Assembly (NCBI GenBank): GCA_902651635.1
Contig: CACRSC010001917.1
Location: 709,956-773,955, forward strand
DNA length: 64,000 bases
Direction: 5' to 3'
Origin: Mastigamoeba balamuthi
Lineage: Eukaryota > Evosea > Mastigamoebida > Mastigamoebidae
Shown: positions 1 through 11,400 of the stretch, piece by piece
How positions within the stretch are numbered: the stretch's first letter is position 1
Layout of the letters: each line of letters opens with the position of its first letter
Program-made: the position numbers and the translations under genes
Notes under the pieces: generated by a model
The model's input: the letters and a program-made list of their open reading frames with translations, nothing else
Database searches by the model: none
Told to the model about the DNA's origin: nothing

Positions 1-985
1 AAGCGGTGGTGCCACGCACGGCGGGGGGTCTCGTCGGCGGGCGTGTTGAGGACCGCGCGGGAGACGACGGGGGAGATGGCGGCAGTTGTGCGCGAGGCCG
101 AGGGCGCGTCGGTCCAGAGGGCGTTCTGGCTTCCCTGGCAGCAGGGCAGCAGGGTGTTCAGCGACGCGTCCACGTCGCCCAGGCGCCCGAACAGCGATGT
201 CAGAATTACGTGGTTTTCCTCAGCGACCGAGACAGCGGGGACGGCGGGGACTGCAGAAGACGTCGAGGAAGAGGGGACGCGGGGGGAGTAGAAGCCCTCG
301 TGCGGGATGACGAAGGTCGTCACGACCGCCCCGGGCAGCAGCGGGTTGGACGCCTCCTCCTCCTCCTCCTCCTCATCCGCCTCTCCGGCGTGGGCCTGGT
401 CGTCCGCCGCGGGACCCGAGGCTTCGGGGGGTTGGGCGTTGCAAGCGGCGGGCAAAGTCAGCGAGTGATTTTCCGAATTGTCCAAAATTGGGCGCCGTAA
501 TCCCGCGAAGAAAAGATGCAAGTGGAAAACTGCCGAGGGGCACGAGAGGATGCAGTCCGCACAGATCGCGCCGTCGGGGAGCCGCGGGAAGAGGTCGGCG
601 TCCTCGCGGTGGTCGTCGGCGTCGTGGGCGGTGCTGAGGAGGTCGGAAGCCCCGGCGTCGCTGCTCTGGACGCTGCGCCCCTCTGCTGACGTATCACGCG
701 GTGCGGGTTTTCAGTGGGGCGCTTGCCCTGTTTGTGGGATGCGCTCGCACTGGGGGCGACGTCCACGCTGCTGGAGTTCGGGGAGGAGTCGAGGGTCGGT
801 GTCGGGGCGGCCGTGCGGGTCCTGCTCGGCGCGACGGGGTCGATGATGGCGAGCTCGACGTTCTCGAGCTGAGGCTGCATCACGATCCCGAAGAGCTTCT
901 GGAACAGGAGCGACATGGCGCCACCGCGGGGCGTGGTCCTCGCGGGGGTGTGGTGGGCGTCGGAGAGAGTGGTGAGGTTGATCAT
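1..985 (-). CDS. LLPGA-family protein, 5' part (runs off left edge)
   Basis: This is the start of an unrecognised gene, near-identical to the first two exons of the complete family member at 16120-18695. The likely exons are 985..698 and 665..20, joined by a 32-base intron, with the next donor (GTGCGTGG) at 19..12, so the rest lies outside the window. The protein begins MINLTTLSDAHH, is rich in Ser, Thr and Pro, then has a run of acidic residues followed by SNPLLPGAVV and a conserved NALWTD segment. Relative to the right-hand copy, exon 1 is 21 bases shorter and exon 2 is 6 bases shorter, so both length changes keep the frame, which argues for protein-level constraint. No signal peptide or membrane segment is seen. 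An internal ATG at about residue 25 (MSLLFQKLFG) is an alternative start. Function is unknown. Confidence 0.55.
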
Positions 986-1086
986 CGATGTGAGAAGTGA
1001 ACTTAGGCTGTTGGCTCGAGTCGCAGCAATTAAGTTCTCCTTTGAACAAATCTGGATATCGACTCTCATTTTCCCGCTGCTCGTAC
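1..1086 (-). repeat. Left arm of a 1.1 kb inverted duplication
   Basis: This segment matches the reverse complement of 16014-17131 with scattered substitutions and a few short indels. It contains exons 1 and 2 of the family gene plus about 100 bases upstream of the start. The match reaches base 1, so the true left boundary is outside the window. Confidence 0.9.
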
Positions 1087-1357
1087 ACAGCACGCTTCTT
1101 TCTGCTTTCTCTCGGCATCTTGCCGTGTGTAGCGCGAGCTCGTTACTTTCGGCTTTGAGCAATGCGACAGACATCAGTCGCGACGCGCCCTTGTATGCCC
1201 ACGTACAAGCGATGGAGCACAACATAGGCATGTGTAAAAAGGGAACGACGCGATCGGGGACAATGCAGAGAACTGCGCTTGCCTCTGTTTCGATGTGCGT
1301 GGCACTGTGATGAGGGGAAGTGCGCCAGCAAGCTCTGGGGGTGGTCGGAGGCCGCGC

Positions 1358-4300
1358 CTACTGCCTCAGAATGGCGGCCACGATGGTGTTGAGCAGCATA
1401 GTGCCCAGCGCCGTGTTCTCGCTGTGCACTGCGACAGTCCCGGCGCTCCCGGGCGCCCCCGTCACCGCCACCACTATCATCTGCCCGTCCGCCATCGCCT
1501 CGCACGCGAACCTCTCCACCGGCGCCGCGCCCTCCTCGTCCGAGGCAGAGGGCCCGTCGACGCGCGCCACGTACGCGGCCTCCTGCACGCGCTGCGGCAC
1601 GTTGACGCCGGCGGGCAGGTCGACGTCCTGCTCGCACGCGAACATGCCGCCCAGCCTCTTCTGCGCCGCCGCAAAGTCGTCGAGCGACACGGGGCGCAGC
1701 GGCGGGCGCACGTGCTCGCCGGCGGGCGCCGCGAGGGTCACGGGGTACGTCCCGTCAGCCGTGCACAGCTCGATGCGCACCGGCTTGCTGGCCGACGCAA
1801 AGTGCACCGACACGGGGCAGTCGGCGCTCGCCATCGGCGGCAGCTCGCGCAGCTCGGGGAAGGGCACCACCCGCACGCCCTCGCCGCTCGACTCGAGCAC
1901 CTTGCCCAGCCGGATGTTGATGATCGCGCGGTCCGCCCGCGTGTTGCGCAGCCCCACGACCACCGTGCACACGTCGGCCCCGTAGAGCGACGGCATGCGG
2001 CTGAACCAGTACTCGGCGCTCAGGCCCCCGCTCACCACGGGCTTCAGCAGCATCGCGCGCTCCGTCGTCGCCGGCCCGCTGTACCCGGCCCCCGTCGCCA
2101 CCGCCGCCCCGATCGTCGGCGCGATCCCCAGCGACTCGAGCCCGCTGCTCAGCGACGCCAGCTGCGCCGCCAGCGCCGGCGCCGCGCTCGCCGACGACGA
2201 AGGCGAGACCGGACCGAACAGGTCCTCCAGGGGGTCGCGCTTGGGCTGCTGCTGCTGCTGCTGCTGCTGCGGGGCCGCCGCTGGCGCCGCCTTAGTGGGC
2301 GCGGACGCGGCGGCGGGCGCCTTCTTGGCGGGCTGCGACGCGGGCTTGGGGTTCCAGATGTCGTCGTCCTCGTCGGCCGCGGGCTCCTCCTCGGGCTCCT
2401 GCGAGGCGCCCCAGACGTCCTCCTCGCTCGCCTGCTGCTGCTGCTGCTCGTCCTGCTGGCCCTCGTCCTCGTCCTCGGCGCCCCAGACGCCCTCGGCGTC
2501 GCCCGCGTACATGCCGCGCTGCGAGCGGCTGCTCACGACGCCCCACTCGAGCTCGGCCTCGCGCTCGTCGGCCTCGTCCTCGGCCGCGCCGAACAGCGCG
2601 TCGTCGTCGAGCGTCCCCTCGACCCAGTCGCCGTCCATCTCGTCGTCCGTCGCCGCCAGCGCCGCCGCGAACGACGCCGCCGCCGCGCCGGGCTCGGGCT
2701 GCGCGGGCCCGTGCGAGTAGTCGACCTCGCCCGCGGCCGGGTTGCGCACGGTGGGGTCCGGCGCCGTCTCGGGGAAGTCGGGCAGCGGCTCGTAGCCGGG
2801 CGCCGCCTCGTGCACGACGTGCGAGAGCGTACCGAGCGTGAACGCCGAGCTGGCGTCCGACTGCGCGGGGCTGACGGGCACGGGCTTCTCGCCCAGGAAG
2901 AGCCGCAGCGCCTGCGCGCGCAGCCGCGGCGCGCGGTCGCTGTAGAGCAGCTGGCGGACGACGCGCGCGCGGTCCCTGACGTCGTAGTTGGCGTCGTACT
3001 TGGAGAGCTGCAGGACGTAGCGGAAGATGCTCTCGGTGCGCCCGCGCGTCTCCTCGTCGATGCCGCCGGCGGCGCCCTCGCAGAGCGTCAGGAAGAGCTT
3101 GGCGCCCAGCGTGATCACCTGCAGCTTCACCAGCGGCTCCTCGTCGGCGAAGTTGCGCGCCAGCGAGCGCAGCACGTCGGTCGCGCGCTGGGGCACCTTG
3201 GCGCAGTACTCGCCCGCCACCCAGACGATCGAGGCCCGCGCCGCGGGCGCCGTGATCTTCTCCAGCAGCCGCGCCAGCTGCTTGATGACGCGCACGTCGC
3301 GCTCGCTCTCGTCGGCACCGCGGGCGCCGGCCTGCCTGCGCCGCTGCTCGTCCTCGCCCGCAGCGCCGCTGAAGACGCTGTCGCGCTGCTGCTGGTCGGC
3401 CCGCGTGAGCGCGCCGCTGCTGCTGAGCTGCAGCAGGCGCTTGATGACGACGACGCTCTGGCCCGCGACGATGGGCGACGGCGAGGCCATGAGCTGCATC
3501 AGCTGGTGCAGGCACGTCTCGGCGACCTCGGGTATCGTCGCCGCACAGCGCCCGACCGCCTCGACGGCGCTCGCCACAAACGTCTTGTTGTCGTCGCGCA
3601 CGTACTCGCGCATCTCGCGCAGCACCCGCGAGATGTTGCGCTCGTTGGCCACGCGCGTCAGGATCTCCAGCTTGAGCACACGCGTCGCAGCCGGCTCGCC
3701 CGCACGCACAAAGAACTCGCTGATGTTCTCCGCGAACACCGCCGGGTGCTGCGCGGCCAGCGTCGCGATGTTCGCCAGCGCAACGTACTGCGCCTCGCGG
3801 CCCGCGTGCAGCAGGCGGACCAGGGCGCGGGCAGCCCGCGCGAGCTCCGACGGCGGGGCCGTGTAGAAGTGCAGCACAGCGGCGCCGAGCACGACGGCCG
3901 TGTTGCGGCTGTGCATCAGCGGGGCGCTCGCCGCCAGCATCGCGCGGTGGTCGGGGTCCATCACCCAGTCCTCGTCCACCTCCCCGGTGGGCCTGCGGGG
4001 AGGTACGGCGTTGCGTAAGCTTAAAGGTTGTCGGCAATGTGCTAATCCGCGGGAATTAAATCAAATGAAAGTTGAATTGCAATCAAATGAATTCCAGGTC
4101 GATATGATGGTTTGAAGCGTTGTGGGACTATCTCGCGGCGCGTGTGCTACGCTACGACCCGACACTCGCTGGCCTCAGCTACTCAGACGAGGTGCAGGTG
4201 TGGGCTTCTTTGCGTCACCTCCAGATTTGTTTGTTTGCCCGCTTGATTTGCTCCAAGGGAGAGAATCTGCACAGCGGTCGCAAGCAAGCGCCTGTCGAAG

Positions 4301-6715
4301 ACAGGGGAGGACCAAGTGTCTACAAGAGGGAGCCAGGGACTACCGCGGGGGACCGGTTGGGGAAGGGGTGGGTTTCATTTATTCGATCGGGCGGGGCGGG
4401 ACGGTCCCTCTTGCGCTTTGAGCAAAAGACGCCGTGTGGGTCTACCGGGCCGCAGCAGAGGGACCGGCCCTGTCATCAAGAAGGCGATGGGGGGGCGGGT
4501 CTGTTTACTCGGCGTCCTCGACAACCTCCTCGTCCTTCTTCGAGGCGGCCTTCAACTTCTTGCGCTTGCAGCGACCGTCGCGGCCGCCGCCGAAGGGGCT
4601 CGTCAGGGCCAGCTCGATCTGCTTGGCCGAGTCGACGCGCACCATGAACCCGGGCTGGTCGACCAGCTGCTTGCCGACGCTGATGTGCCTCTGCCTGATC
4701 ATCACGCGGGCGTGGTGGATCGACTTGGCCATCTTCTACTCGCGCGCAAGGTAGGGGAAAGGGGGGAAGGTCTGCGGTTACTACTGTGCCCACTACGCCC
4801 CCACATCCCCCGCCGCCAGCGCGCGCGCGCGGCCGGCAAGGGGGATATTTAAGGATCTATCGAACCTGGCGGAAGATGACGGTCTGGAGACGGCGGTTGA
4901 GGAAGTCCTCGTGCTTGAGCGAGAGGACGTAGTCGAGCTTGTTCTTGCTCTCCTCGAGGACGCCGAGGCGGTGCAGCTTGCGCAGCAGCGCGCCGCCCTC
5001 GAAGATGCGCTTCTCCGAGGTCTCGGGCATCATGAGCAGCTGGCGGGCCCTCTTGCGGATCTTGGTCAGCGCGTAGTGGACGCGGTAGACCTCGCGCTTG
5101 CAGCGGAGACCGTACAGACCGCACAGCCTCAGCTCATAGTCCAGACGCTCCTTCTGGAAGTAGTTCCTCGGCGTGCTGTACGCCGAGGAGTAGTTGCGCA
5201 GACACGCGATCCTACCCATCTTCTGGCTAGAGCGAACCCACCACAGAAGAAAGAAGAGGGGCACAAAAAAACAGCCCCAGCGCGAAAAACGCCCCGCTCC
5301 TGCCCCCGTTTGCGTCATCAATGCCGTCATCATCGCGAAATTCTGCCGCGACCTTTCGTTCTGCGATCGGGCATTGTTCTCTCCTACACTGCGGAGCGTC
5401 CCCCGGCTGCTCCGCCGGGAGGTTCCCGTTTCGTTCTTGCTCGTGTGGACCCGTCCGCGCGTCTCTGCTCTGCGCTACCTGCCTACCCGTCGCGCGTGCT
5501 ACAAACGTGCGTCGCAGTGAACGTTGGGGGGCCGGGTGGGCAGAGGCGCACTTCTTGTGGGTGGAGGCGTCCGGGTTGGTGAACTGCTCCCTGGCGTAGC
5601 GCAGCATCAGCGACAGGACGGCCACCTGGCCCCACTCGTCCATGTCGGGCAGCACGTGGCACATGCGCCTGAACACGGGGTGCACGAGGTCCATGCGCTC
5701 GGGGCAGACCTCGAGGAACGCCTGGACGGCGGCGCCGAGCACGACGGACGAGTGGTCCGCCAGCAGCGAGCCCACGAGCTCCTCGCACTGCTCGCGCAGG
5801 CGCGGGTCCAGGCGCAGGATCTTGGGCACGGCCAGCGCCGCCGTGCGCCTCGCGTGCGCGCTCGAGTCCTTGGCGCCCTTCTGCACCGACAGGACGATCA
5901 GCTGCGCGATGTCCTTGACCCTGATGTTCGACATGCAGCGCAGAGCGCTCGCCCTGGGAATCGGAATAACATTCCAATTCGAATTCAATCATTTGATGCT
6001 GTGGGGGGCCATATCAAGAGATGGGGGGAGGGCAGGGCGGCACCTGAGCATCTGGTTGTGCTCGGACATGGCCTTCTGCAGCGAGTTGATGCCGAGCAGG
6101 GCGTTCTGGGGCTCGACCTCGGAGTAGTGCACGATGAACATGTACACGAGCTTCCTGATCTCGACGTTCTGCGCGATCACGTTCTTGATGACGTCGGGGA
6201 ACAGCGACGACACGTCCCTCCCCTTGGAGATCATCTGCGCGACGCCCCCGGCGGGTGGCGGTCAGCGGGGGCTCGAGGGCGGGAGGTGGGGGGACGAGTG
6301 CGAACGGCGAAGAGGCGCTTCATGGCGACGAGCTTCTCCTTGTCGCTGTCGCTGTTGAGCTGCTCCTTGATCTCGCCCAGCCTCGCAGTGCCGCTCTCCT
6401 CGAACAGGCTCTTGTCTGTCGGTGTGTTGTGGCGGCCCAGCCAGCCATCCATCCACACCCCCCAGAAGACCCACCAGGCGTCAGAACGCAGACAACGAGC
6501 GATCAGCAACGAGGAGGGGGAGGAGCACCGTCGAGGCCGATCTTGGAAAGGAGGCCGGAGCTGTGCTGCTCGTCGGGGCGCATGTCGGGCGCTGCGGCAC
6601 ACGCGGTGCCGTCGATAGACGAGTCGCCGCCGGCGCTGTAGGAGCCGCCGGTGGAGCCCGAGCGGACGGTGTCGTCCTCGGGCGAGTACTCGATGTGGTC
6701 CAGGTGCCTATCCAT
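1358..6715 (-). CDS. AP3B: AP-3 complex subunit beta
   Basis: This is the large beta adaptin of the AP-3 clathrin-adaptor complex, which sorts cargo from Golgi and endosomes to lysosome-type organelles. The proposed exons are 6715..6529, 6415..6306, 6234..6044, 5953..5507 and 3992..1358, and they give one 1189-residue frame; human AP3B1 is about 1094. Recognisable family stretches are [80 protein letters not shown] and [15 protein letters not shown]. The N-terminal two thirds is the armadillo-like trunk, followed by a long acidic, Gln- and Ala-rich hinge and a C-terminal ear region. The fourth intron (3993-5506) is far longer than the others and holds the whole uS4 gene. The exon 4 donor (GTTTGT at 5506) is the least certain boundary; it is the phase-matching choice. 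Confidence 0.9.
3993..5506 (-). other. 1.5 kb AP-3 beta intron containing the uS4 gene
   Basis: AP-3 beta exons flank this stretch on both sides in the same orientation. Reading phase is kept if the donor is at 5506 and the acceptor (cccgcag) at 3993. The other introns of this gene are about 70 to 115 bases. Outside the uS4 exons it holds a candidate poly(A) signal (AATAAA on the minus strand at 4378-4383) and no other gene that I can see. Confidence 0.7.
4505..5219 (-). CDS. RPS9: 40S ribosomal protein S9 (uS4)
   Basis: This is ribosomal protein uS4, a primary rRNA-binding protein of the small subunit that acts early in 40S assembly and in decoding accuracy. Two exons (5219..4866 and 4735..4505) join in phase 0 across a 130-base intron to give 194 residues, the same length as human RPS9. 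Family stretches include [74 protein letters not shown] and, across the splice, [17 protein letters not shown], ending in a Lys- and Glu-rich tail. The ATG at 5219 gives the expected N-terminus ([14 protein letters not shown]). The gene lies wholly inside an AP-3 beta intron on the same strand, so it must either have its own promoter or come from the AP-3 beta pre-mRNA. Confidence 0.95.
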
Positions 6716-6830
6716 CGTCGGTTGTCGTTGCTGATCGCGCTACGACTGAGCAGGTGTTTGCGCCGCTGTTGGTGTGGGTTCGAGAAAGAAAATCTCCGGC
6801 GTCAAAAAATATCATATCACGGTCGGTGAG

Positions 6831-6835
6831 AAAAA
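6831..6835 (-). terminator. Pol III terminator for tRNA-His
   Basis: A run of five T in the transcript sense begins four bases after the tRNA 3' end, as expected for RNA polymerase III. Confidence 0.7.
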
Positions 6836-6838
6836 GAG

Positions 6839-6909
6839 TGCCTGCCCCTGGAGTCGAACCAGGGTCAATTGAGCCACAATCAATTATTCTGCCGCTAAAC
6901 TAGGCAGGC
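6839..6909 (-). tRNA. tRNA-His (GUG)
   Basis: The reverse complement folds as a 71-base tRNA. The acceptor stem is GCCTGCC with GGCAGGC plus discriminator A. The anticodon stem AATTGA/TCAATT encloses a 7-base loop TTGTGGC with anticodon GTG, and the T arm contains GGTTCGACTCC. There is no intron and no encoded CCA. The start base pairs normally, so the extra 5' G of tRNA-His would be added after transcription as in other eukaryotes. A second copy lies at 51258-51328. Confidence 0.95.
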
Positions 6910-7033
6910 TTCTACAATTATCTCGGTCTCAAACCAAAACTCTATCAGACCTCACACCAAAGCGAATCCACTTGTATACTCAGCCTACTCACAGGACAAT
7001 AACAGAATGGCTTTGCCTTACTATCTTCTTCGT

Positions 7034-8367
7034 TCACATTGTGCGCGCAGCGTCTGCGATGACCTGCGCCACTGAGCGTGCATCCGAGAGTGCGCAATGC
7101 AGGCGTCTGGCCTTTGGAGGCCTGACGCTGTTGAGCTGGTCATGCACTGCGCACCCCGCAGCACTGGCTTCGGCAGTCACAATCTTGGCGAACCTCTCCT
7201 CCGACCCCAGCACTTGCTGCGGCTGCTGCGCTCCCTTGAGCCTGCTCTCGTCGAGGGCCTGCGCGAGGAGTGTGTCGACGAGGTCGTCCACGGGCAGGAC
7301 TTCCGGGACGAACTGCGGCCCCTTGCCCGCCATCTCAGCGAGCCACGCCAGGCACTGCGCCGCCTCGCTCCTGGGCTTGGCGTGGAACCTCGGCGGAGGC
7401 ATCAGAGCCCACTGCTCTGGCGGCACCACGGACGAGCTGCAGGGCAGAGCGGCCGGTCAGTCTACAAGCGCTGCGGGTGCGGACCGACTGGCAGTGACCG
7501 ACCTGTGCACACGGACAAACTCGAGCATCGAAGCCCACAGGCGGCCGTAGCAGCGCTCGCCGCTGGCACAGATCTCCGCGCCGACGCCGTGCAGCGAGGC
7601 AGCGCGCCACTCGGCGCCGGCAACCGCGCCTGCGGGCACGTGCCCGGGGCTGACCATCTTGTGGAACGCCCCGCGCTCGCCGCCGCCGGGCGTCAGCGCC
7701 ACAATCGCCATCTCGGCTGGGACAGACGTGCCAAGGCCGGTCCACGCGACCTGGAACTGCGCCACGAACACCACGCGCTGGCGCGGGTCGGCGGGCTCCC
7801 GCAGCGGCGGGAGAGCGGCGACGGGCGGCGGCGGGATGCTCTGGGCCTGAGGCGCATCGGACCACTCGTGCTGCTGCGGCGCCGTGAACGCAGCCACGGC
7901 GGCCGAGGGCGGCCCGCGGCTGTCCCTAGGCGAATCGTTCCTCCCCCGCCGCTTGCGATCGTTCCCCTGAGGCCACACAGCGCAGATGAATTTTCGAACA
8001 TTGAATCTGCGAAGATGAAGTCAATTGAACTGCACTGCAGGCGCACAGAGTGGCGTCCCAGCGCTGTGGCGCGCTCGGCATCGGTTCCCCACCGGGCGCG
8101 GATGGCGGACAGGACGTCGGGCACGCGGATGTTGTCGAGGTAGCCCAGCGCGCGGCGGGCCTCCTCGTCGGTGTTGAAGATGGCGTAGGCCATGCCGAGC
8201 GGGCGCACCTCGCCGCCGGGGCCCGACGCGCGGAACATGGCCTTGCTGTGCATGACGCTCTCGGGGCCGAAGCCGTGGTCGCCGAGGAAGCGCTCCACGT
8301 CCCGGTTGTTCCACGAGAGCGGGATGGGGCTCAGGATGATGAACGGCGCCGTGTCCTTGTACGACAT
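7034..8367 (-). CDS. Maelstrom (MAEL) domain protein with RRM-like N-terminus
   Basis: Three exons (8367..8047, 7966..7503, 7436..7034) give a 395-residue protein in one consistent phase. The C-terminal half resembles the Maelstrom domain, an RNase H-like fold linked to the piRNA pathway in animals and also found in protists. The visible landmarks are VPAEMAIVAL, GAFHKMVSPGHVPAG, the ASLHGV histidine, and the later GCAVHDQ and LHCALSDA block, which together look like the Glu-Cys-His-Cys set. The N-terminal ~100 residues have the strand and helix order of an RRM (PFIILSPIP, then GMAYAIFNTDEEARRAL) instead of the HMG box of animal Maelstrom. The gene is divergent from REV3, 101 bases apart. The MAEL call is by motif memory; the RRM call is weaker. 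Confidence 0.65.
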
Positions 8368-8468
8368 GTGTGCGTGCTCGCTGGGGTGGTTCAGTGAGGA
8401 GATCCGCGTATCTTCCTCCCCGGGAGATTCACGGAGTGTATCTTGGATTCTATCTTATGCTCCGCGTG
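8368..8468. promoter_or_regulatory. Divergent promoter region, MAEL gene / REV3
   Basis: Only 101 bases separate the start codons of two divergently transcribed genes, so both core promoters and 5' UTRs must lie here or overlap the coding ends. No TATA box is obvious. Confidence 0.45.
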
Positions 8469-11400
8469 ATGGAGGCGAGGGCCGCCTTCGCAGTGAGGAT
8501 CGTGTGTACAGAGCACTCGCTGGACCAACCCGTCCGCGTGCGTCGAGAGCTGGCGCTCTCCCCTTTGCGCGTCTACGCGCCCCTGACGAATGAACAGGAA
8601 TTCGATGTAGCGTTCAGCGCATTCCAGGGCGAGCCGGTGCCCTTTGTGCCCGTCACACACATATTCGGGGCCACCCCCGCCGGCCAGAAGGCCTGCCTCC
8701 ACCTGCACAAGGTCAGACAAATCCCATATTCAGGGCGAATCAACTGATATTTTATGATCAATCACAAAGGCACTGCCGTACTTCTTCCTGCCATGCCCCG
8801 AGGACCTGCCGCTCGAGTGGGAGCGGGTGGACGAGTACACCAAGCAGCTCGCCGCAGCCATGGAGCTCGCTGTCGCGCGCTCGAGGTCCGCTGGCGCTGC
8901 GGACGGCGGCGGTGCCAAGGGCTCTGTACTGCAGCACAGGGTCGTGCACAGGATCTCCCTCGTCCGAGGGAAGCCCTTCTACGGCTTCTGTCCCTGCGAG
9001 AAGGTCTTCCTTAAAGTCCACTTGTGCGTTGCCACGTGAGGGAGTACGGCTCACCTCTCACTTGGCCAGATACGACCCCAACACGCTCCCAATCCTGGTC
9101 AACCTCCTGAGATCCGGCGCCATTTTCGACACCGCGTTCCAGCCATACGAGGTGACCCTTGCGGATTGAATGGCCTGCCAGTCTCTAACATGCTCACCCG
9201 CCTCCCTTTGGCGCAGGCACATTTGCCCTACTCCCTGCAGCTCTTCGTTGACCAGAACCTCTACGGCACTACAAAGCCTCCCTCTCTCTCGTGCTGCTCG
9301 TTTCTGACCTATTACTGCTCGACAGGGATGTCGTTCATCTACGTTTCCAAGGTCAAGTTCCGTGGCGTGCCCGAGAACAGGCCGTTCAGAGCGACCCAGA
9401 CGACCCAGCTTTCTCTCGCGGTCCCTCCCCCGGAGGCCACCGACATCAGAGAACGTGTGTGGGTGCGCAGCAACACTTCGCAGGAGCTCACCAGCGACCT
9501 CCCTCGCCTGACGACCTGCGAGCTCGAAGCTGACGCCGTTCTCGAGGGTAAGCAGCAGCGATCGTCGTGAGTTCTCACCTCAGAGCTGGCAGACGTGCTC
9601 AATCTGCAAGAGTTGCTGTCGAGCGACGTGCAACGCGATAGGAAGCTGGTGAGGTCCCTGGAGGCCATGTGGGAGGAGGAGCGTGCTCGAAGAGAGCGGG
9701 ACAACCTGCCGGCCGCCATTCCGACTCCTCAAGTGGCCGCCCGAGAGGCGCAGGAGCCGTCGCGAACAGAGGTCCTGCTGCGCAACAAAGTGCACTCGAT
9801 CGTCCTGCTTGAGAGCTCTCAGAGAGGCGAGGCCGAGGCCGCGGCCACTCAGGAGCGGTCGCAGATGTTCAACAAGCTACCCACATCAAACGACTCGCGC
9901 GCGGACACGGACGCCGCGCTGCCGCCGATCGCTCCGGCAGCGTCACAGCAGGCATCGGCCGCGGCTCGAGTCGCAGCGCCGTCGCTGGTGGACGCGGAGC
10001 GCCTGTCGCAGGCCGACAAGGACATGGCGGACGTCCTCTCGTGGATGCGCGACTACGGAGCAGACGAGCAGTCCGAGGACGAGGACGAGCTCGCTGCGTC
10101 GCAGAAGGAGATTGAGGACATCATGGCCTCGGCTGCCGTTGCTGCCGACGGAGCGCCACCGCCCGTAGCGAAGATACCGCAGTTTGATGGGCTAGGAGAC
10201 GAGCTGCCTCGAGGGACGCTGCGCAAGAGGCGAAAGCAGTTCGGGGTCCTGCAGATTCGGAGGGCGCACTCCGACGGCGACACGAGACCGCAACAGGGGC
10301 AAGGGGATCACGAGCCAGACGCGCCCGAGCGGCACGCAGCACACGCGCAGCCTGCCGGACCGTTGGCAGCAGCGGAAGCAGCAAATCCTCAGCCTGCTCT
10401 GCGACACGCCGCCGCGGTCCCTCTGCACACTCGAAGAACGCCCCCGCGTGTACAGCCGCTCGAGGTCACGGTCAGACGAGAGCCGCACAAGCCACCAACC
10501 CGAACAGCATGCCTCGCAGCAGCCGTTCCGGAAGCGGCTGCGAGCAGGGCAGACGCGGAGCCGAGGACCCCTCCGATGGCCCCTGTCATCGACCTGGATG
10601 CCGTGCACTCACCGATCGTTCTGCGGACTCCTGCGAGGGAGCAGCAACCTGCGAGGACGAAGCGGAGCCCCGAGGTCATCGCGCCCGCCACGCCGTTCCC
10701 GGCGCAAAAGACGGCAAGGCTCGGGAGCTCGTTCCTCACGGTGCCGGAGACTGCAGCCTTTGTGCCCGAAACACAGATTGCCGGGCAGCAAAAGCAGCAA
10801 GAGCGAACGCAAAGCGTCAACGGAAGCACTTGTACCCTTTCCGACCAGGGGCCGATCATGCTGCCTTCTGGAGATCTGCTACCTGAGAACGAGCAGCAAG
10901 GGGATCCGGCGCGGACTGCTGCCCACACCGAAGCGCGAGACGAGGACACGGACCATGGAGGGCCTTTAGGGGGCGACGGCGGCATCGCCAGCGAGGCACC
11001 GCAGGAGCACGCAAACAAGCCAGATAGCAAGGGCACACAAGAGGAGCAACTACCAGCCGACGACGGAATCCAGGCACCTCCACCGGAAAGTAAAGTGCCC
11101 GAGGCGCCGAGCGATCAGCCGGGGACCACAGAAGACGAACGTCCACAGGAAGAAAAATGCCCCGAGGTCGCTCGGATCGAGACACCAGTCTTGTCCTCGA
11201 GCGACTCGGGCTCTCAACAGTCCGGCGAGGAGGGCCACGAGAAACCTGCTTCTGAGGACGATTTCGACCAGAACGAGTCTTTCAGCCCGCTAATACTACA
11301 CTCGGACCTCGACATCTCTGGCGACATGGAGGCAGAGGACGCGATTGACGCAGGAGGGACGGGCATCAAGACGAGGTCGCTGCGGCTCAGGGCCAACCCA

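Noticed and set aside
1295-4018. A 907-codon plus-strand open frame and several others opposite AP-3 beta
   Set aside because: It is antisense to clear AP-3 beta coding sequence and arises from high GC at third positions; the product is repetitive Arg/Leu/Val with no family features.
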